Shown one piece after another: positions 11,201 through 21,350 of a DNA stretch of 64,000 bases. Below the pieces are notes generated by a model. The model saw only the letters and a program-made list of their open reading frames with translations. It did not search any database and was not told the DNA's origin. The position numbers and the translations under genes are program-made. This DNA comes from Channallabes apus. Its lineage: Eukaryota; Chordata; Actinopteri; Siluriformes; Clariidae. Numbering within the stretch: position 1 is the stretch's first letter; each line of letters opens with the position of its first letter. The DNA lies in NCBI GenBank assembly GCA_030522415.1, contig CM060113.1:18458651-18522650 (forward strand), written 5' to 3'.

Positions 11201-12075
11201 GAAATGGATTGATCTCATTGTCTGAACTTTATATTGATGGAAATTTTACATCCTTCGAACAGTTAGTACAGAAATACGACATTCCTAAATCACACTTTTA
11301 TAGGTATTTGCAGCTTCGGAATTTTGTGGCATTGAATTCTAATAATTTCCCATCATGCCCTCCACTTTCTTTATTAGATTCAATATTTGAATGTAAATCA
11401 GTCCAAAAACAAACTATACGCAGGATCTATGAAATACTCAATGTGTATGAAGCAACACCCTTAGACTTACTCAGGAATAAATGGGAGACAGATTTAGATG
11501 AACCAATTTCAGAGGAAATCTGGCACAAAATAATACAGGGAATTTTTTCATCATCCATTTGTCTTAGACATGCTGTAATACAGTTTAAGATTGTGCATCG
11601 TCTACACTGGTCAAAAGTTAGACTTTCTAAGTTTAAAACTGATATAGACACCACATGTGACAGATGCAGACAGGCTCCTGCAACTCTGCTGCATATGTTC
11701 TGGACTTGTCCAAGACTCTACATGTTCTGGACCAAGATTTTCGATACTTTTTCTGGAATATTTGGAGAGACAGTAGAGCCGACTCCATTTGTAGCATTGT
11801 TTGGTGTGCCTCCAGAAAACAAAGGAAAATTTTTTGACCAAAGGAAAATTAAAATACTTGCCTTCTGTTCCCTTTTAGCTAGGAGATTAATTCTGACTAA
11901 ATGGAAAGACCCGGATCCACCAACATTTAGCCACTGGATAAGGGAAGTGATGTACTGCCTTAAATTGGAGAAAATTAGGTATACAGTTAAAGGGTCTACT
12001 GACACATTTTATGATATTTGGCAGCCTTTCTTAACTTTTGCTGAGGGCCTGAACGCAGATATTATTGTCCTGTAA
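8239..12075 (+). CDS. LINE-A ORF2 protein: APE endonuclease + reverse transcriptase
   Basis: The frame encodes 1278 residues and nicks target DNA then copies element RNA at the nick. Visible domains: an N-terminal APE-type endonuclease (about 15-245) with N21, E50 (LQET), D152 in GGDTN, SRID (D215) and SDH (D239, H240); and a reverse transcriptase (about 525-790) with KSPGPDG upstream, LSLDAEKAFD (catalytic D609), RGTRQGCPLSP and YADD (D711, D712). The long C-terminal region ends in a CX2CX8HX4C knuckle (C1140, C1143, H1152, C1157), a hallmark of the L1/Tx1 clade. Length is typical and no stop or frameshift is present. The GDTN form replaces the more usual GDFN. The ATG at 8239 is about 14 residues before the endonuclease. 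I expect an active-looking protein, not tested. Confidence 0.92.
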   Translation: MTATKTSKVLDGCSVNFVSWNVKSLNHPVKRKKIFAHLKQLDADIAFLQETHLRSIDHFRLRGSWVGQMYHSNFHSKARGVAILIKKNTPFTMTSVEADSLGRYVIVVGQLYSLPVILANIYAPNWDNPAFFSNLFSRLPDISSHHLILGGDTNCVLSPVLDRSSSKKAPLSKSARSIKLFLKSYGIADVWRFRNPTSREYSFFSSVHKTFSRIDNFFLDKRLLPSITKCHYGAIVISDHGPLIMKMRIPDIQSSYRPWRFNSLLLSEEAFIEFISSEITLFLEINQTPGMSSSTIWESLKAYLRGQIISYCARKNKNDTARLKELADEILELDRLYSYLPSADTMKKRILLQTEFDLLSTRQAEYLISKSRHMSYEHGDKAGRTLAHQLRQRTANQSIPVINNEQGLKNTDSLKINACFQNFYQSLYTSDSCVDTLSLEDFFNNIHIPSVDPVTVAELEENLTAEEIASAIRSMQSGKSPGPDGFPTDFFKKFSEQLSPLLLSVFEESLSVKSLPPTMRQAVISLILKKDKNPLECSSFRPISLLNTDAKVLAKVLARRLEGVLPSIISPDQTGFIKNRYSFFNIRRLLNILYGPSPPGTPEVVLSLDAEKAFDRVEWGYLFNTLERFGFGHKLISWIKLLYTSPLAAVRTNNSISAYFELQRGTRQGCPLSPLLFAVAMEPLALTLRQRADIQGIRRAGLEHKVSLYADDMLLYLSQPLTNLPKLVTLLTEFGKISGYKVNIQKSELMPVGDGVSLSSLSSIPFKISPKKFKYLGIWVTHDHKDLFGANYPPLLSNLKQDLERWDHLHLSLGGRINTIKMSVLPKFLYIFQCLPLFLTKSFFSKLNNHISTFIWNKKTPRIKRSILQRPRATGGMALPNFMYYYWAANIRALMFWLNNDINSPVWTILEAASVRPTSLIALLCSKIPLVQPISSLTSNPVVKHSVKIWNQFRISFSLKELPQAAPIAENYMFVPSMMDDAFKIWARNGLISLSELYIDGNFTSFEQLVQKYDIPKSHFYRYLQLRNFVALNSNNFPSCPPLSLLDSIFECKSVQKQTIRRIYEILNVYEATPLDLLRNKWETDLDEPISEEIWHKIIQGIFSSSICLRHAVIQFKIVHRLHWSKVRLSKFKTDIDTTCDRCRQAPATLLHMFWTCPRLYMFWTKIFDTFSGIFGETVEPTPFVALFGVPPENKGKFFDQRKIKILAFCSLLARRLILTKWKDPDPPTFSHWIREVMYCLKLEKIRYTVKGSTDTFYDIWQPFLTFAEGLNADIIVL

Positions 12076-12184
12076 AGGAAGTGTGTGGGGAAGATTACTT
12101 ACTTACTTATTATTTTATTTTATTTAATTTAAAAAAAATTTATGGACATGTGATTGTTATGGCATCCTTGTGTTTGTCTGGTGT

Positions 12185-12203
12185 TGGGGGGATGGGGGGG
12201 TTG
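12185..12203 (+). other. G-rich run in LINE-A 3' UTR
   Basis: G-runs of six and seven lie about 110 nt after the ORF2 stop. A G-rich 3' UTR is known from mammalian L1; whether it matters here is unknown. Confidence 0.4.
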
Positions 12204-12569
12204 GTTTTTGTGTTCTCTTTTGTTGTGTTTTCTTGTGTTTTTTTTTTCTGTATAGTTTGAAAATAAATAAAAAAACTTTGATCAAAAAAAAAGAATATCA
12301 ACTAAAAATCCAGAAAAAGCACATGATACTAATGTTATGAATTACGTTGCATTTCAATGAGGGAAATAAGTAATTGATCCCTACCAACCAACCATAATTC
12401 TGCCTCTCACAGACTGGTTATGTGCTCTTGTGGTACACATTAATTTAAGAAGGTGCTCCTAACAACAATGTGGTATGTGTATAGAAGCCACCTGTTCACA
12501 AAATCTATATCTGCCATTCAAACCTCACCACTGGCAAAACCAAAGAGCTGTCAAAGCAAGTCAGGAACA

Positions 12570-13530
12570 AGATTTTAGACCTGCACAAGGCTGGTATGGG
12601 CTATAAGATTATCAGCTAGAAGCTTGGTGAGAAGGAGACAACTGCTGGAGTGATTATTTACAAATGGAAGAAATATAAAGTAACCATTAATGGCCCTATA
12701 TGCAAGATTTCACCTCATGGAGTACGAATAATCATGAGAAAAATGAGGGACTAACCCTAGGACTACACGGGAGGAGCTTGTGAGAATGATCTCAAGGCAG
12801 TTGGGAGCACAGTCACCAAACAAACCATTGGTAACAATACGCCTGCATGGATTGAAATCCTTCAGCGCAGCAAGGCTTCCCCTCCTCAAGAAGACACGTG
12901 TACAGACCGGTCTGAGGTTTGCCAATGAACAGAGAAAGATTGGGATAAACTGCTGTGGTCAGATGAGACCAAAATTGAGCTCTTTGTCATCAACTCGACT
13001 TGCTGTTTTTAGAGGAAGAAAATGCTGAAAAACTCACTATGCTCACTATAACACGAAGAACACCACAGTCCCTACAGTCAAGCACGGAGGTGGAAACATT
13101 ATGCTTTGTGGCTGTTTCTCTGCTAAAGGTACAGATTGACTTTGCTGCACTGAGGGGCCAATGGATGAGGCCATGTGTTGTAAAATTTTGGATGAGAACC
13201 TCCTGAAGATGGGTTGAGGATGGGTCTTCCAGCATGAAAATTACCCCAAACATACTGCCAAGGCAACTAAGGAGTGGCTCAAGAATAAGCACATTAAGGT
13301 CATGAAGTGGTCTAGCCAGTCTTCAGACCTTAATCCAATAGAAAATTCACTTAGAGAGCTATAACTTCGAGTTGTCAAGCAACAGGCAAGAAACCTTTAA
13401 CATTTAGAGAAAATCTGTACCAGATTTGCACACATCTTGTGATGCATTTTGATCCACTATTCTTTAAACAACTACAAGAAACATCTTCCCACTGTGCTTT
13501 CCAGCAAGGGTTTCTCTAACAAGTACTAAG
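12570..13530 (+). pseudogene. Tc1 transposase, inactivated
   Basis: The plus strand keeps the order of a Tc1 transposase: helix-turn-helix region (12570-12700), a linker encoding GLKSFSAARLPLLKK (open frame 12780-13028, 82 aa), the first catalytic segment around agatgagaccaaaattgagc (12961-12980), the second around 13225-13260, and the third at 13316-13345, where the codons after aatccaata still read Glu. Stops and indels break every frame. The element hosting LINE-A was therefore probably old and inactive when LINE-A arrived, or has decayed since. Confidence 0.75.
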
Positions 13531-13746
13531 TCATGTTTTGCTTGGTGATCAAATACTTATTTCCCTCACTGAAATGCAACTTAATTCATAACATTTGTAT
13601 CATGTGCTTTTTCTGGATTTTTGGTTGATATTCAGTCTCAATCCTTTACCATAAACCTATGATAAAATTATAGACCCTTCATTTCTTTGTAAGTGGGCAA
13701 ACTTAGAAAATCTGTAAGGGATCAAATACTTATTTCCCCCACTGTA

Positions 13747-14380
13747 ACAGTAACAAAATACTTAAAATTATTATTTTTTAATCTACTATTTTTTTAATTA
13801 CATCAATTACAAATTCTTGTCACAATATGTTGTATTCGATAATAGTCATAAATATGAATCTATTTTTGAGCTCGATTTATTTGTGTTCCAGGGAAGCACA
13901 ATGATTGATGGAAATTTTGCATGTTTACTTCTTCACAGCCATTGTTCACTTCGCCGAACCATTGTTCACTACACCGTTCACAGTTTCCTTTTAACTGAGC
14001 AGTTTCTTTACCTGTTTGGGATCCTACTTAACATGGCTAAATACCCTGTGCAGTCTACTTCGCAGGGAATTACTTGCTGATGGAAGCGCAGCTACACAGT
14101 ATCAGGAACCACAGGCAGCATGCAAACTATTATCTTTGTAATCATATATGCTAGCCAATACCAGCATTTGGCCATAAAATGGACCACTGCTTTGTGCACC
14201 ATTGCACCACTATTTCACAAGTTCTTCCTGAATTGCCCACTTTAGATTTACAACAAAAAAGTTGCATCATGCTGGAAATAATGAGGTAAAGTCATGATTG
14301 GTTTGTTAAAATTTAAATGACCAGTTAATTTCTTTAAATTTGTTCCTTGCCATTTGTGAAAATCTCAGTGGAAAATTCTG
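13747..14380. other. Intronic sequence, nothing recognised
   Basis: No repeat or coding pattern is clear. An 87-codon frame at 13817-14080 has no recognisable motif. Confidence 0.5.
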
Positions 14381-14382
14381 AA

Positions 14383-14452
14383 AATTGGTAGCTCAGTGGT
14401 AGGTTTCTCACCTGCCACGTGGAAAGCCTGGGATCAATTCTCACCCAAACCA
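14383..14452 (+). repeat. tRNA-Gly(GCC)-like pseudogene or SINE head
   Basis: The segment reads like a degraded tRNA-Gly: attggtagctcagtggtagg (A box), then ctgccacg with a GCC anticodon, then ggatcaattc in place of the B-box ggttcgattc. The acceptor stem is not paired cleanly and the B-box has two changes. It is more likely the head of a tRNA-derived SINE or a tRNA pseudogene than a working tRNA. Confidence 0.5.
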
Positions 14453-14514
14453 TAGTCACTGGATGCAGTGCTGATAAGTAAATAAATAAAAATTTTTGCA
14501 AAGCGCCATTATTT

Positions 14515-14690
14515 ATTTAACAGAAATCAAGCCAAAAAGTTCACGAAAGCACAATTACAAGACGACTGAACAAGTACAGTTTGTTTGGAAGTGTTGCCAG
14601 GAGAAAGCCTCTTCTGACAAAAAGAACATGGAAGCACGGCTGAGGTTTACAAAACTGCATCTGTACAAACCACCTGTACAAAATACTAAA
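14515..14690 (+). pseudogene. Tc1 transposase fragment
   Basis: Codons around 14575-14680 resemble the Tc1 segment between the helix-turn-helix and the first catalytic Asp (KKNMEARLRFTKLHLYKPP). The open frame 14496-14807 continues past it without further similarity. No terminal repeats are seen. A short orphan fragment. Confidence 0.4.
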
Positions 14691-14869
14691 TTAAATATCA
14701 GTTTGTCAAGAAATCCTACTGCAGACCAAGTTAAGGAACTAGCATGGAACGATCTCTCACTATATTATGCATTCTCAGAATGTAATGTTATAATATTCAT
14801 AAGATAATGAAGCAGGACATACACAGAAGCTGTAATACGGACAGACTATCACCCTTACCAGCATTTCCT

Positions 14870-15657
14870 GAAAATTTTTTTCTATTCACTACATTTTCAC
14901 ATTACTTTTTCACGTTACTTCAGTGAAATTTTACTTAAGTACAAGTTACCATTATAAAAATCTACTCAAGTAAAAGTAAAAAGTAGCTCATTAAAAAATT
15001 TACTCAGAGTAAAAGTTACTGAGTTACTTTTTTATTTTAATTTTTTTAACAGCGGGGGTAGGATGAGGCATTCTAGCATAGTTTAAAAAAGATGAGCAGA
15101 TATAAATCTCAAACTAGTTGTTTTTAACTGAAGGAACACCTTTGCATAATAAAGCTGTTGTCTTTCTTGTGCTTGAAAATCAAAGTGGTCACTTAAATAT
15201 GGTGTTACGTCCCAGTCTAGGGCCATACAGCAAAAGAATGGTTCAGGGTTCTATTTTAAACTGTATGGAAATGGTGGTATATGGCAGAAAGAACTAGATC
15301 CAATCATTAACTGATGAAATAATGAGGTTTGTATAAAGGTCAGGGAGATGCTGATGTCAGAAAACCTGAAGTGGAGTCTGGAGTGGCGCGCGACCAGGAC
15401 ATGATACACACACACGGCGCAACGGAGCATTTATACAAAGCATAATATTTTTATTATTTTATCATTTTCATTCATTTATTTTTTACTCAGTAGCGAATGT
15501 GATTTAAATGTAGCGAATTACAATACTTCAAACAAAACGTACTTAAGTAAAAGTAAAATTACAGATTTTTAAAACTACTTTAAAAAGTAGAAATACACAA
15601 AAAAGCTACTCAATTACAGTAACGCGAGTAAATGTAATTCGTTACTTTCCACCTCTG
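14870..15657. mobile_element. hAT MITE (cagaggtggaaag family), left end eroded
   Basis: The right end reads ctttccacctctg, the inverse of the start of the intact element at 18830. Both carry subterminal arrays of acttaagtaaaagtaaa and aaaagtagaaat. The left end lacks the canonical terminus and seems truncated or diverged near 14870. No coding capacity. Confidence 0.65.
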
Positions 15658-15766
15658 TACAGTGGGCATTAATTTTGGTTGTTGTGCTGTGACCTATTGG
15701 ATGCATCTACCTAGTGAACACAGACAGTTACTATGACAAGATTAAGGCATCAGCAAAGGATTTCTA

Positions 15767-17146
15767 CACTGTAAAAAATCTGACCTAGGGTTTACTTAAA
15801 CAAATTATGGCAACAAAGTGACACCTAACATATTTAAGTAAATTTTACTACTATAATAATGAGTAGGAAACATAGAATAAATTATTTAAATGTAAGACAA
15901 AATATACATTTAAATGCAAATTAAATCAAGTCTTTTATTGTGTTGGATTTAATATTAACTGTCGAAAATATAATGTATTCAGCATAAATATTTTAAGCTA
16001 AATTAAATAATTTTAAGGAAAACAGTTTTCCGTTTACTAAAAAAAATGTGTTACATTCAATGAATACCTGAGAGAAATCTGGAACAGACTGATTTACTTT
16101 TATTGAATATTTGAGAGAAATTGACTAACAATTAAATATTTACTTTTACAGATAAATCTTCATCTGCACCTAAATACAGTTAAATTATAAATAAAATCTA
16201 CTCGATAATATTGGACATCACTTCACCTGAAACATCAAGAAGTTTTTATTTTAACATTAAAACTAGCAAACAGCATTATGAGACTGTTACAAAGGTGGGC
16301 CATATTCATCATAAAGAAACATACAATATTCTGTTACTACACATGTCCCCTTTAATTTAATAGTTTATACTGAGCTCAATTCAAAACAACAAAGGTAAAT
16401 CTTTAAGTTAATTACTCACCTCTAGAGCAACAGTTAACTGCTGCAGTTAGACACTCAGTGTCAAGGTCAGCACTTGTTAAAGTGGGGGAGGGGAAGCTAA
16501 CGCTAACACTTTGAAACATTGACTAGCCGGACTGCCTCTTTAAAGAATATTATATACTATATAACGCACATTGTAATAAAATTCACACACCGAACTAACT
16601 TCCATGCTAAGCCCGACTTTTAGCCAAATAAAAACAGAGCACACAGAGGACATCTTTGCTTTAGAACAGACTGAGAGGAAATAGCTTAACTGAATTTAAC
16701 CACACAATAAAATTAGTTGTGAAGTTGTGAATTATACTGTCTGCAAAAAAAAATTTAACTGCTACAAAATTATTTGTACATTCATATTACTAATTAAACA
16801 AATCTCACATTAAGAAAAATGCAGATCCTGCAGCATGTGGCACGTTGTCTGGATGTAAAAACTTTGGCGGAAATTGCATGGCAGTAGAACCTAGTCTCTC
16901 TAAATGAGTAAAATTTAAAAAAAAAAAAATATTTTGACACGGGCAGAAAAAGTTAATTAAAATTTCCCCATTTTTTCCCTCGCTGAACTGAAAAAAACTA
17001 ACTTGAAATGGAATTAATAAATAATCAGCATTTGTTTAAATCAGATTAATTTGACTCCAGAATGCAGTAAGTAAATTTTATTATGTACTTGTTACTAATA
17101 TTAATTTAACAATTGTTAATTAAGCCCAGTCCCACTTTTTACAGTG
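15767..17146. mobile_element. AT-rich non-autonomous element with CACTG termini
   Basis: The ends cactgtaaaaaa and tttttacagtg are inverted. TA lies just outside each end (15765-15766 and 17147-17148). The 1.38-kb body is very AT-rich and noncoding. CACTG starts with a 2-3-bp duplication suggest CACTA/EnSpm; a TA duplication would also suit other superfamilies, so the class is tentative. Confidence 0.55.
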
Positions 17147-17148
17147 TA

Positions 17149-17889
17149 CACCACAAACCTATACAACAACATTAACATAGGCAGCAATAACTTAGTTTTA
17201 TCTGATTCCATTAGTTACCTACTGTAGGTGCTTCACCATAGGTAGTATTGTTCGAACTTATCAGCTGAATGCTCTCATATTGTGAAATGGCAAACATTCA
17301 AGGATAACATTTGAACTTATTTTTGATGCAGATGATGCTAAAACAGTTGGCAGGCCTAATAGACGACTGCTTTAACCAACTAAGATTACTCAAACATTTT
17401 TGTTCACCAGTGTTCTTGTCATTACACTTCAAGCACACAGATCAATGCACCAAGATAACACATGGTTGTTTAATGAAAAAAACCCTAAAATATTTCAATT
17501 ATGTTATGCATGTTTTACCCATGCTCACAGTTTATTAAACCAAGAGCATAAATTAAGTGACTCTCAATTTAATAATCTGTGTTCTGATTTTATTAATCCT
17601 CATCCACAGGTGGACAAATGATGATTGTTGAGGTTTGTGTCGCCGCAACATGTACAGTAGTTACGTTTTTGGGGAAGTGCACATCAGGCTACACCATAGG
17701 GTAGGGGGCTATGTAAGACCTTCTACGAAGACCTGATACAGAGCCATAAATTGGTATTTAAAATTCATACGGACCAAACACACTAAATTCCTTTATTTTT
17801 TAGGTAGCTTAGCTACCATAGCTTTATAAGAAAACCGGCACTTGATTTTTGCACTGTGCTTATTTGTTTCTGGGTTGTTTTTTTTTTTT
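17149..17889. other. Intronic sequence, nothing recognised
   Basis: Frames of 73-75 codons overlap at 17311-17621 in two phases without known motifs. A T-run (17878-17891) precedes the Harbinger MITE. Confidence 0.5.
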
Positions 17890-17892
17890 TTA

Positions 17893-18632
17893 GGCCATGT
17901 TCACACGGGCATTAAATTTTTGGATAAACGAACGAGCTCTGAACGTCCTATACGTTTATGTTGCGTTTTGTAGTGCCGCTCGATTGACTTCTACACTGGC
18001 GTTCGTTTGTCTCTGTCCAACGACAGCCTGCAGCCCAAATTGTAGTTTGTGTATTTAACCTGTGGGGGGCAGTGTGTCAGGAACTGGATATGAAAGCCCT
18101 TGTCGTCTTATTTGAGGTGCCTCCTTTTAATATGGACCATTTTGCTATATTAGACATTAATCCTATTGTTTTAAAAATTCTAATTAAATTATTATATAAT
18201 AATATTTTAATTAGAGGGGGTTCGCCCTCTGACTGCACAACGTCGGATTAAAGGAAGTTTTTTGTGGTTTATTGAAGAAATGTAAACATTTCCGTGCAAG
18301 TTTTATTTTTTAAGCATTTTATTTTTGCCTTGTTTTTCCGCATTTCCCTATGTATAGCATGTAGGATCATGGGATATATGATCCTCCGAAGAGTAAAATG
18401 GACGAACTAGACGCGGTTTCCTCACGTTCGTTGGGATTTGAACGCCAAGAAAAAGCTGCATGCAACGTTTTTTTAAAACCGTATAAACACGCAGCCGGAC
18501 AAACGCACGTCACCAAAGCCCGTGTGAACACCGTCATTGACTCCTATGTGTAGAAAACCCTCGGCGCTTCATCCACTGGACGATACAAACGGCAGAAAAA
18601 CGGTCGATTTTAACGCCCGTGTGAACAAGGCC
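17893..18632. mobile_element. PIF/Harbinger MITE with TTA target duplication
   Basis: The left end ggccatgttcacacgggc and the reverse-complemented right end ggccttgttcacacgggc match at 17 of 18 positions. The flanks are TTA on both sides (17890-17892 and 18633-18635), the trinucleotide duplicated by Harbinger elements. A TIR-like gcccgtgtgaac recurs internally near 18520. Noncoding, 740 bp. A rearranged relative lies at 33225-33600. Confidence 0.85.
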
Positions 18633-18829
18633 TTAGGTTTTTAAGTGTCCTAAACATTGTGACATGATGTCATTGCCCATTCTCTATACCTAGCTTTTAA
18701 AGCATCTTTTGACAGAGCTGTTATTTGGATTTCTGTTGTGCCTTTCTATAAGAAATATTATTTTGGCTTCCTAACACAACCCAGGTGCTTTGTATTGAAG
18801 AGCCTCTAGAGTTTTTGCTGGCTTGAGAG

Positions 18830-19438
18830 CAGAGGTGGAAAGTATTGAATTACATTTACTCACATTAATGTAACAGTAGATTTGTGTACTTCTACTTTTT
18901 AAAGTAGTTTTTAAAATCTGTCATTTTACTTTTACTTAAGTACATTTTGTTTAAAGTATTGTACTTCACTACATTTTAAATCGTATTCACTACTGAGTAA
19001 AAAATTTATGAATGAAAATGAAAAATAATACAACGGGGAGAAAAAAAATTGCACCCCGGAAACCACTGCACTGATTGATTGATGGGCATGGAGATCAAAT
19101 GCGCTAAATTCACAAGAACAATGGAGACGGACAAAACAGATGGCAGTGATGCAGACCCAGCTGAAAGTGAAATGCCAACAAATTCTTATGAAGCAAACCC
19201 CTGGCCATATTTAAGCGACCACTTTGATTTCAAGCACAACAATGGGAACAGATTTATTATGCAAGGGTGTTCCATCCCCCATCCCATCCCACCCCCCCCC
19301 CCCCCCTTTACTTCTAAAAAGAAGTAAAAACTCAGTAACTTTTACTCTGAGTACATTTTCAGTTTTACAGAATTACAGTTCACTAAAGTAACAGTACTTT
19401 TACTTATGTACAAAATTTTATTACTCTTTCCACCTCTG
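18830..19438 (+). mobile_element. hAT deletion derivative with perfect 8-bp target duplication
   Basis: The termini cagaggtggaaag and ctttccacctctg are inverted. The flanks cttgagag are identical at 18822-18829 and 19439-19446. It keeps the start of a BED-finger hAT transposase (19120-19275) but has lost the rest, leaving 609 bp. A C-run lies at 19291-19306. Confidence 0.9.
19079..19275 (+). pseudogene. hAT transposase N-terminal stub (BED-type)
   Basis: About 65 codons are recognisable: an acidic Ser/Thr-rich start followed by NPWPYLSDHFDFKHNNGNRF, which resembles the beginning of the BED zinc finger of ZBED-like hAT transposases. The expected Cys pairs are lost because the sequence jumps to a C-run and the element's 3' end. 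The likely start is the ATG at 19121; the frame itself opens at 19079. Confidence 0.55.
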
Positions 19439-19446
19439 CTTGAGAG

Positions 19447-20160
19447 GCAGGCTTTCATCACATTCATCTCATTGTTATTTTTGGCTCACCAAAACAGTCT
19501 GCTATTATGAATTTGAATTTAATGTAAACAGGGTCACAATTTTATTTTAATGTTTTGTAACCTTTACTGATGCAGGATTGTCTCCATCACATCATTGTCA
19601 AAATAAAATTTAAAAAATCAATCCCTTTTGTCACTGCATCCGACAGAATGTTGGCAACCTAGCTAGAAGTGGCACTGCACGGTTGTCCTTTCCATCTGAT
19701 ATGTCGTTGACATTAAGATAATCAAATGCAATTGGTCAATGAAATTTAGTCTTTTAATTTGATCTGTTTTTAACATTTATGTGAATTTTTGAGCACATGT
19801 AGATGTAAAAATATTTTTACCTAATGATTTGGAAGTACTACTCCGTGGCCCACTGGTTAAGAATGTTTGGCCTAAAGGAGCAAATATCCTGTGGTAGGTT
19901 TTCGATTTGTGTATGATGTGTAAGAATAATCACTCAAAATAGTTGTAATTTATTCTTTATGGGTATTCTTTATGGATAGTTAAGCATTCTAAGTATTTTA
20001 AACAGTTCTTCTTGGCCTTCTAACAATATATATATAACCACTCTAATGTAGGATTCTACATCAAAACTTTAAGGGTCCCCCAAAGACATGCTATATTGAT
20101 CGCAGTCTTTCAACACGCTTAAAATGGCTGTCCTGAAATGTGCAGAGCGATTTGCTGATC
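19447..20160. other. Proximal intron 1 of atoh8, nothing firm
   Basis: No element with clear ends. At 19845-19915 a ccgtggcccactggttaag block followed by ggttttcgattt is faintly tRNA-like (A/B-box spacing), perhaps a very old SINE. An A-run follows at 20167-20185. Confidence 0.4.
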
Positions 20161-20238
20161 TACGATTTAAAAAAAAAAAAAAAAACAGCTTGGAAGGGAA
20201 GTGCAAACCATTTTTAAAAAGTAAATAAATAAGGATAC

Positions 20239-20910
20239 CTGCTTGCGCAGAGCCTCAAATGCTGCACTGATCGTATGCACCCTGGTCCTCTCTCTTGCAT
20301 TTGCCAGGAGTCTTCGTGTCTGTTGAATTGCTTTGATTTCGGTTACTACGCCAGCAGACTTCTCTTCTGATCGTTTCCTTAGTGAATCGGTTGGGTCAAC
20401 ACTGTTATGAAGGTATGAACCCCGGGGGGTTGAGCAGATCGATCTTTCAGAGCGTTTGCATAACAGAATACGCGACTGTGGCGAAAAATTTGTTGGAAAA
20501 GTTTGCTGATTTTCAAAGACTGAAACTTGCAGAGATGCTGTGTCGTTTCTGTCTTTAACTGGTGTCTTCGAAATCGGCCATAGTGGGATTTCCGTTTCAT
20601 CCTTAGTCACTGATTGTAAAGTGTACATTTTCATATCAAGAGCAGTACTTAAAATGTCCGGTTGGCGTACGTATTCTCCAGCTGGATAAAAATGCGGTAA
20701 CTTTTTTTCACGTGCTTTTCCATAATCCTCTCCCAGCGAAGCTCCCACTGAGTCATCGTTTTTTTTTAAGTCATTTGAACTCTTCTCCTCATGTTTAACA
20801 GAATCCCGAACCTTCCGTTTAATCTTCTTACATCCATCTGTTGGATTAAAGCAATCCATGTTTAGATGACTGTTCTTCATTTCTGATAACGTACCGTCAG
20901 CGTATAACAA
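20239..20910 (-). CDS. atoh8: atoh8 first coding exon (atonal bHLH transcription factor 8)
   Basis: On the minus strand this exon carries the N-terminal region and the first part of the bHLH domain of Atoh8, a nuclear E-box-binding factor of the Atonal/NeuroD group. The diagnostic block is EIKAIQQTRRLLANARERTR followed by VHTISAAFEALRKQ: a basic region and helix 1 nearly identical to vertebrate ATOH8, with the NARER DNA-contact residues. Upstream, a Lys-rich KKIKRK stretch and an RILLC motif also match the family. The exon ends in phase 0 after ..CGC AAG CAG at the donor GTATCC (20233-20238), where known ATOH8 genes break the bHLH. Two starts are possible: 20910 (224 codons) or, more like mammalian ATOH8 (MK...), 20880 (214 codons). 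Helix 2 and the C-terminus must be encoded further along the minus strand and are not seen down to position 1. Confidence 0.92.
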
Positions 20911-21350
20911 ACTATCTCGTAAATATCATAAAGCCGTTATTCCTCCAATACTGGCATAAGTCTGAAAAAAAAAATTCAATGTTACGTTGTAACAAGAGAA
21001 CGTTGCTGTTTTCCTTGCTTTATGAGACACGTCTAAAGTCAAGCAGACATTCCTTATCCGTATTTACATAAAAGCCCCCACTGGCGAGAACGTTACCCCG
21101 CCTGCAGGAGGAGGCTGGCCAAAAAATAGGTTTTCCCATGATGTGGTTTGTGGATGAACACAGCAAGGATAATATACGTAGCTTGAGAAAACATAACATT
21201 CACGTAACTTTTCTTTTTTCCAGCTGAAACATGTTTTATGTCTGAAGTTTGCCTTTTTAGTTTTACAGGAAGTATCTTCGTTTCACTGATCATGTGACCG
21301 AACAAAGGCTCTGATTGGCTTGTCACAACACGTCAGCTCCCGAAGGAAAA
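20911..21350 (-). promoter_or_regulatory. atoh8 upstream region / possible 5' UTR acceptor
   Basis: Just upstream of the coding start the minus strand has a pyrimidine run ending in CAG (ttttttttttcag; AG at 20962-20963), which could be a 3' splice site for a noncoding 5' exon. No TATA box or CpG cluster stands out. The 77-codon minus frame here is not convincing. The true transcription start is not determinable. Confidence 0.3.

Larger units (their letters stand above)
6363..12291 (+). mobile_element. LINE-A: full-length L1/Tx1-type retrotransposon
   Basis: The element is about 5.9 kb: 5' UTR 6363-6524, ORF1 6525-7451, a 787-nt linker, ORF2 8239-12075, and a 216-nt 3' UTR ending aataaataa..tttgatc plus eight A. 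It is bounded by a perfect 16-bp duplication agaatatcaactaaaa (6347-6362 and 12292-12307). Both ORFs are open from end to end. Duplication length, A-tail and protein architecture fit target-primed reverse transcription by the L1 clade (Tx1-like group). I infer a recent insertion that may still encode active proteins. Confidence 0.92.
6236..13744 (+). mobile_element. Tc1-like transposon split by LINE-A
   Basis: The left end cagtgggggaaataagtatt (TA before it at 6234-6235) and its inverted counterpart ending at 13744 (TA after it) are Tc1 termini. The terminal repeats are about 215 bp and of the IR/DR kind: the gggaaataagta..tgatcc motif recurs at the inner ends near 12360 and 13545. The left repeat is itself split by LINE-A: its first 127 nt lie at 6236-6362 and the rest resumes at 12308. 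The transposase (about 12570-13530) is broken by many stops. Without the LINE the element would be about 1.6 kb, a normal Tc1 size. Confidence 0.9.

Noticed and set aside
14383..14452. Functional tRNA-Gly gene
   Set aside because: The B-box and acceptor stem are damaged, so I call it a pseudogene or SINE head.
1..20238. atoh8 exons 2-3 on the minus strand
   Set aside because: I looked for the helix-2 and C-terminal codons expected after exon 1 and found no match in the frames available down to position 1.
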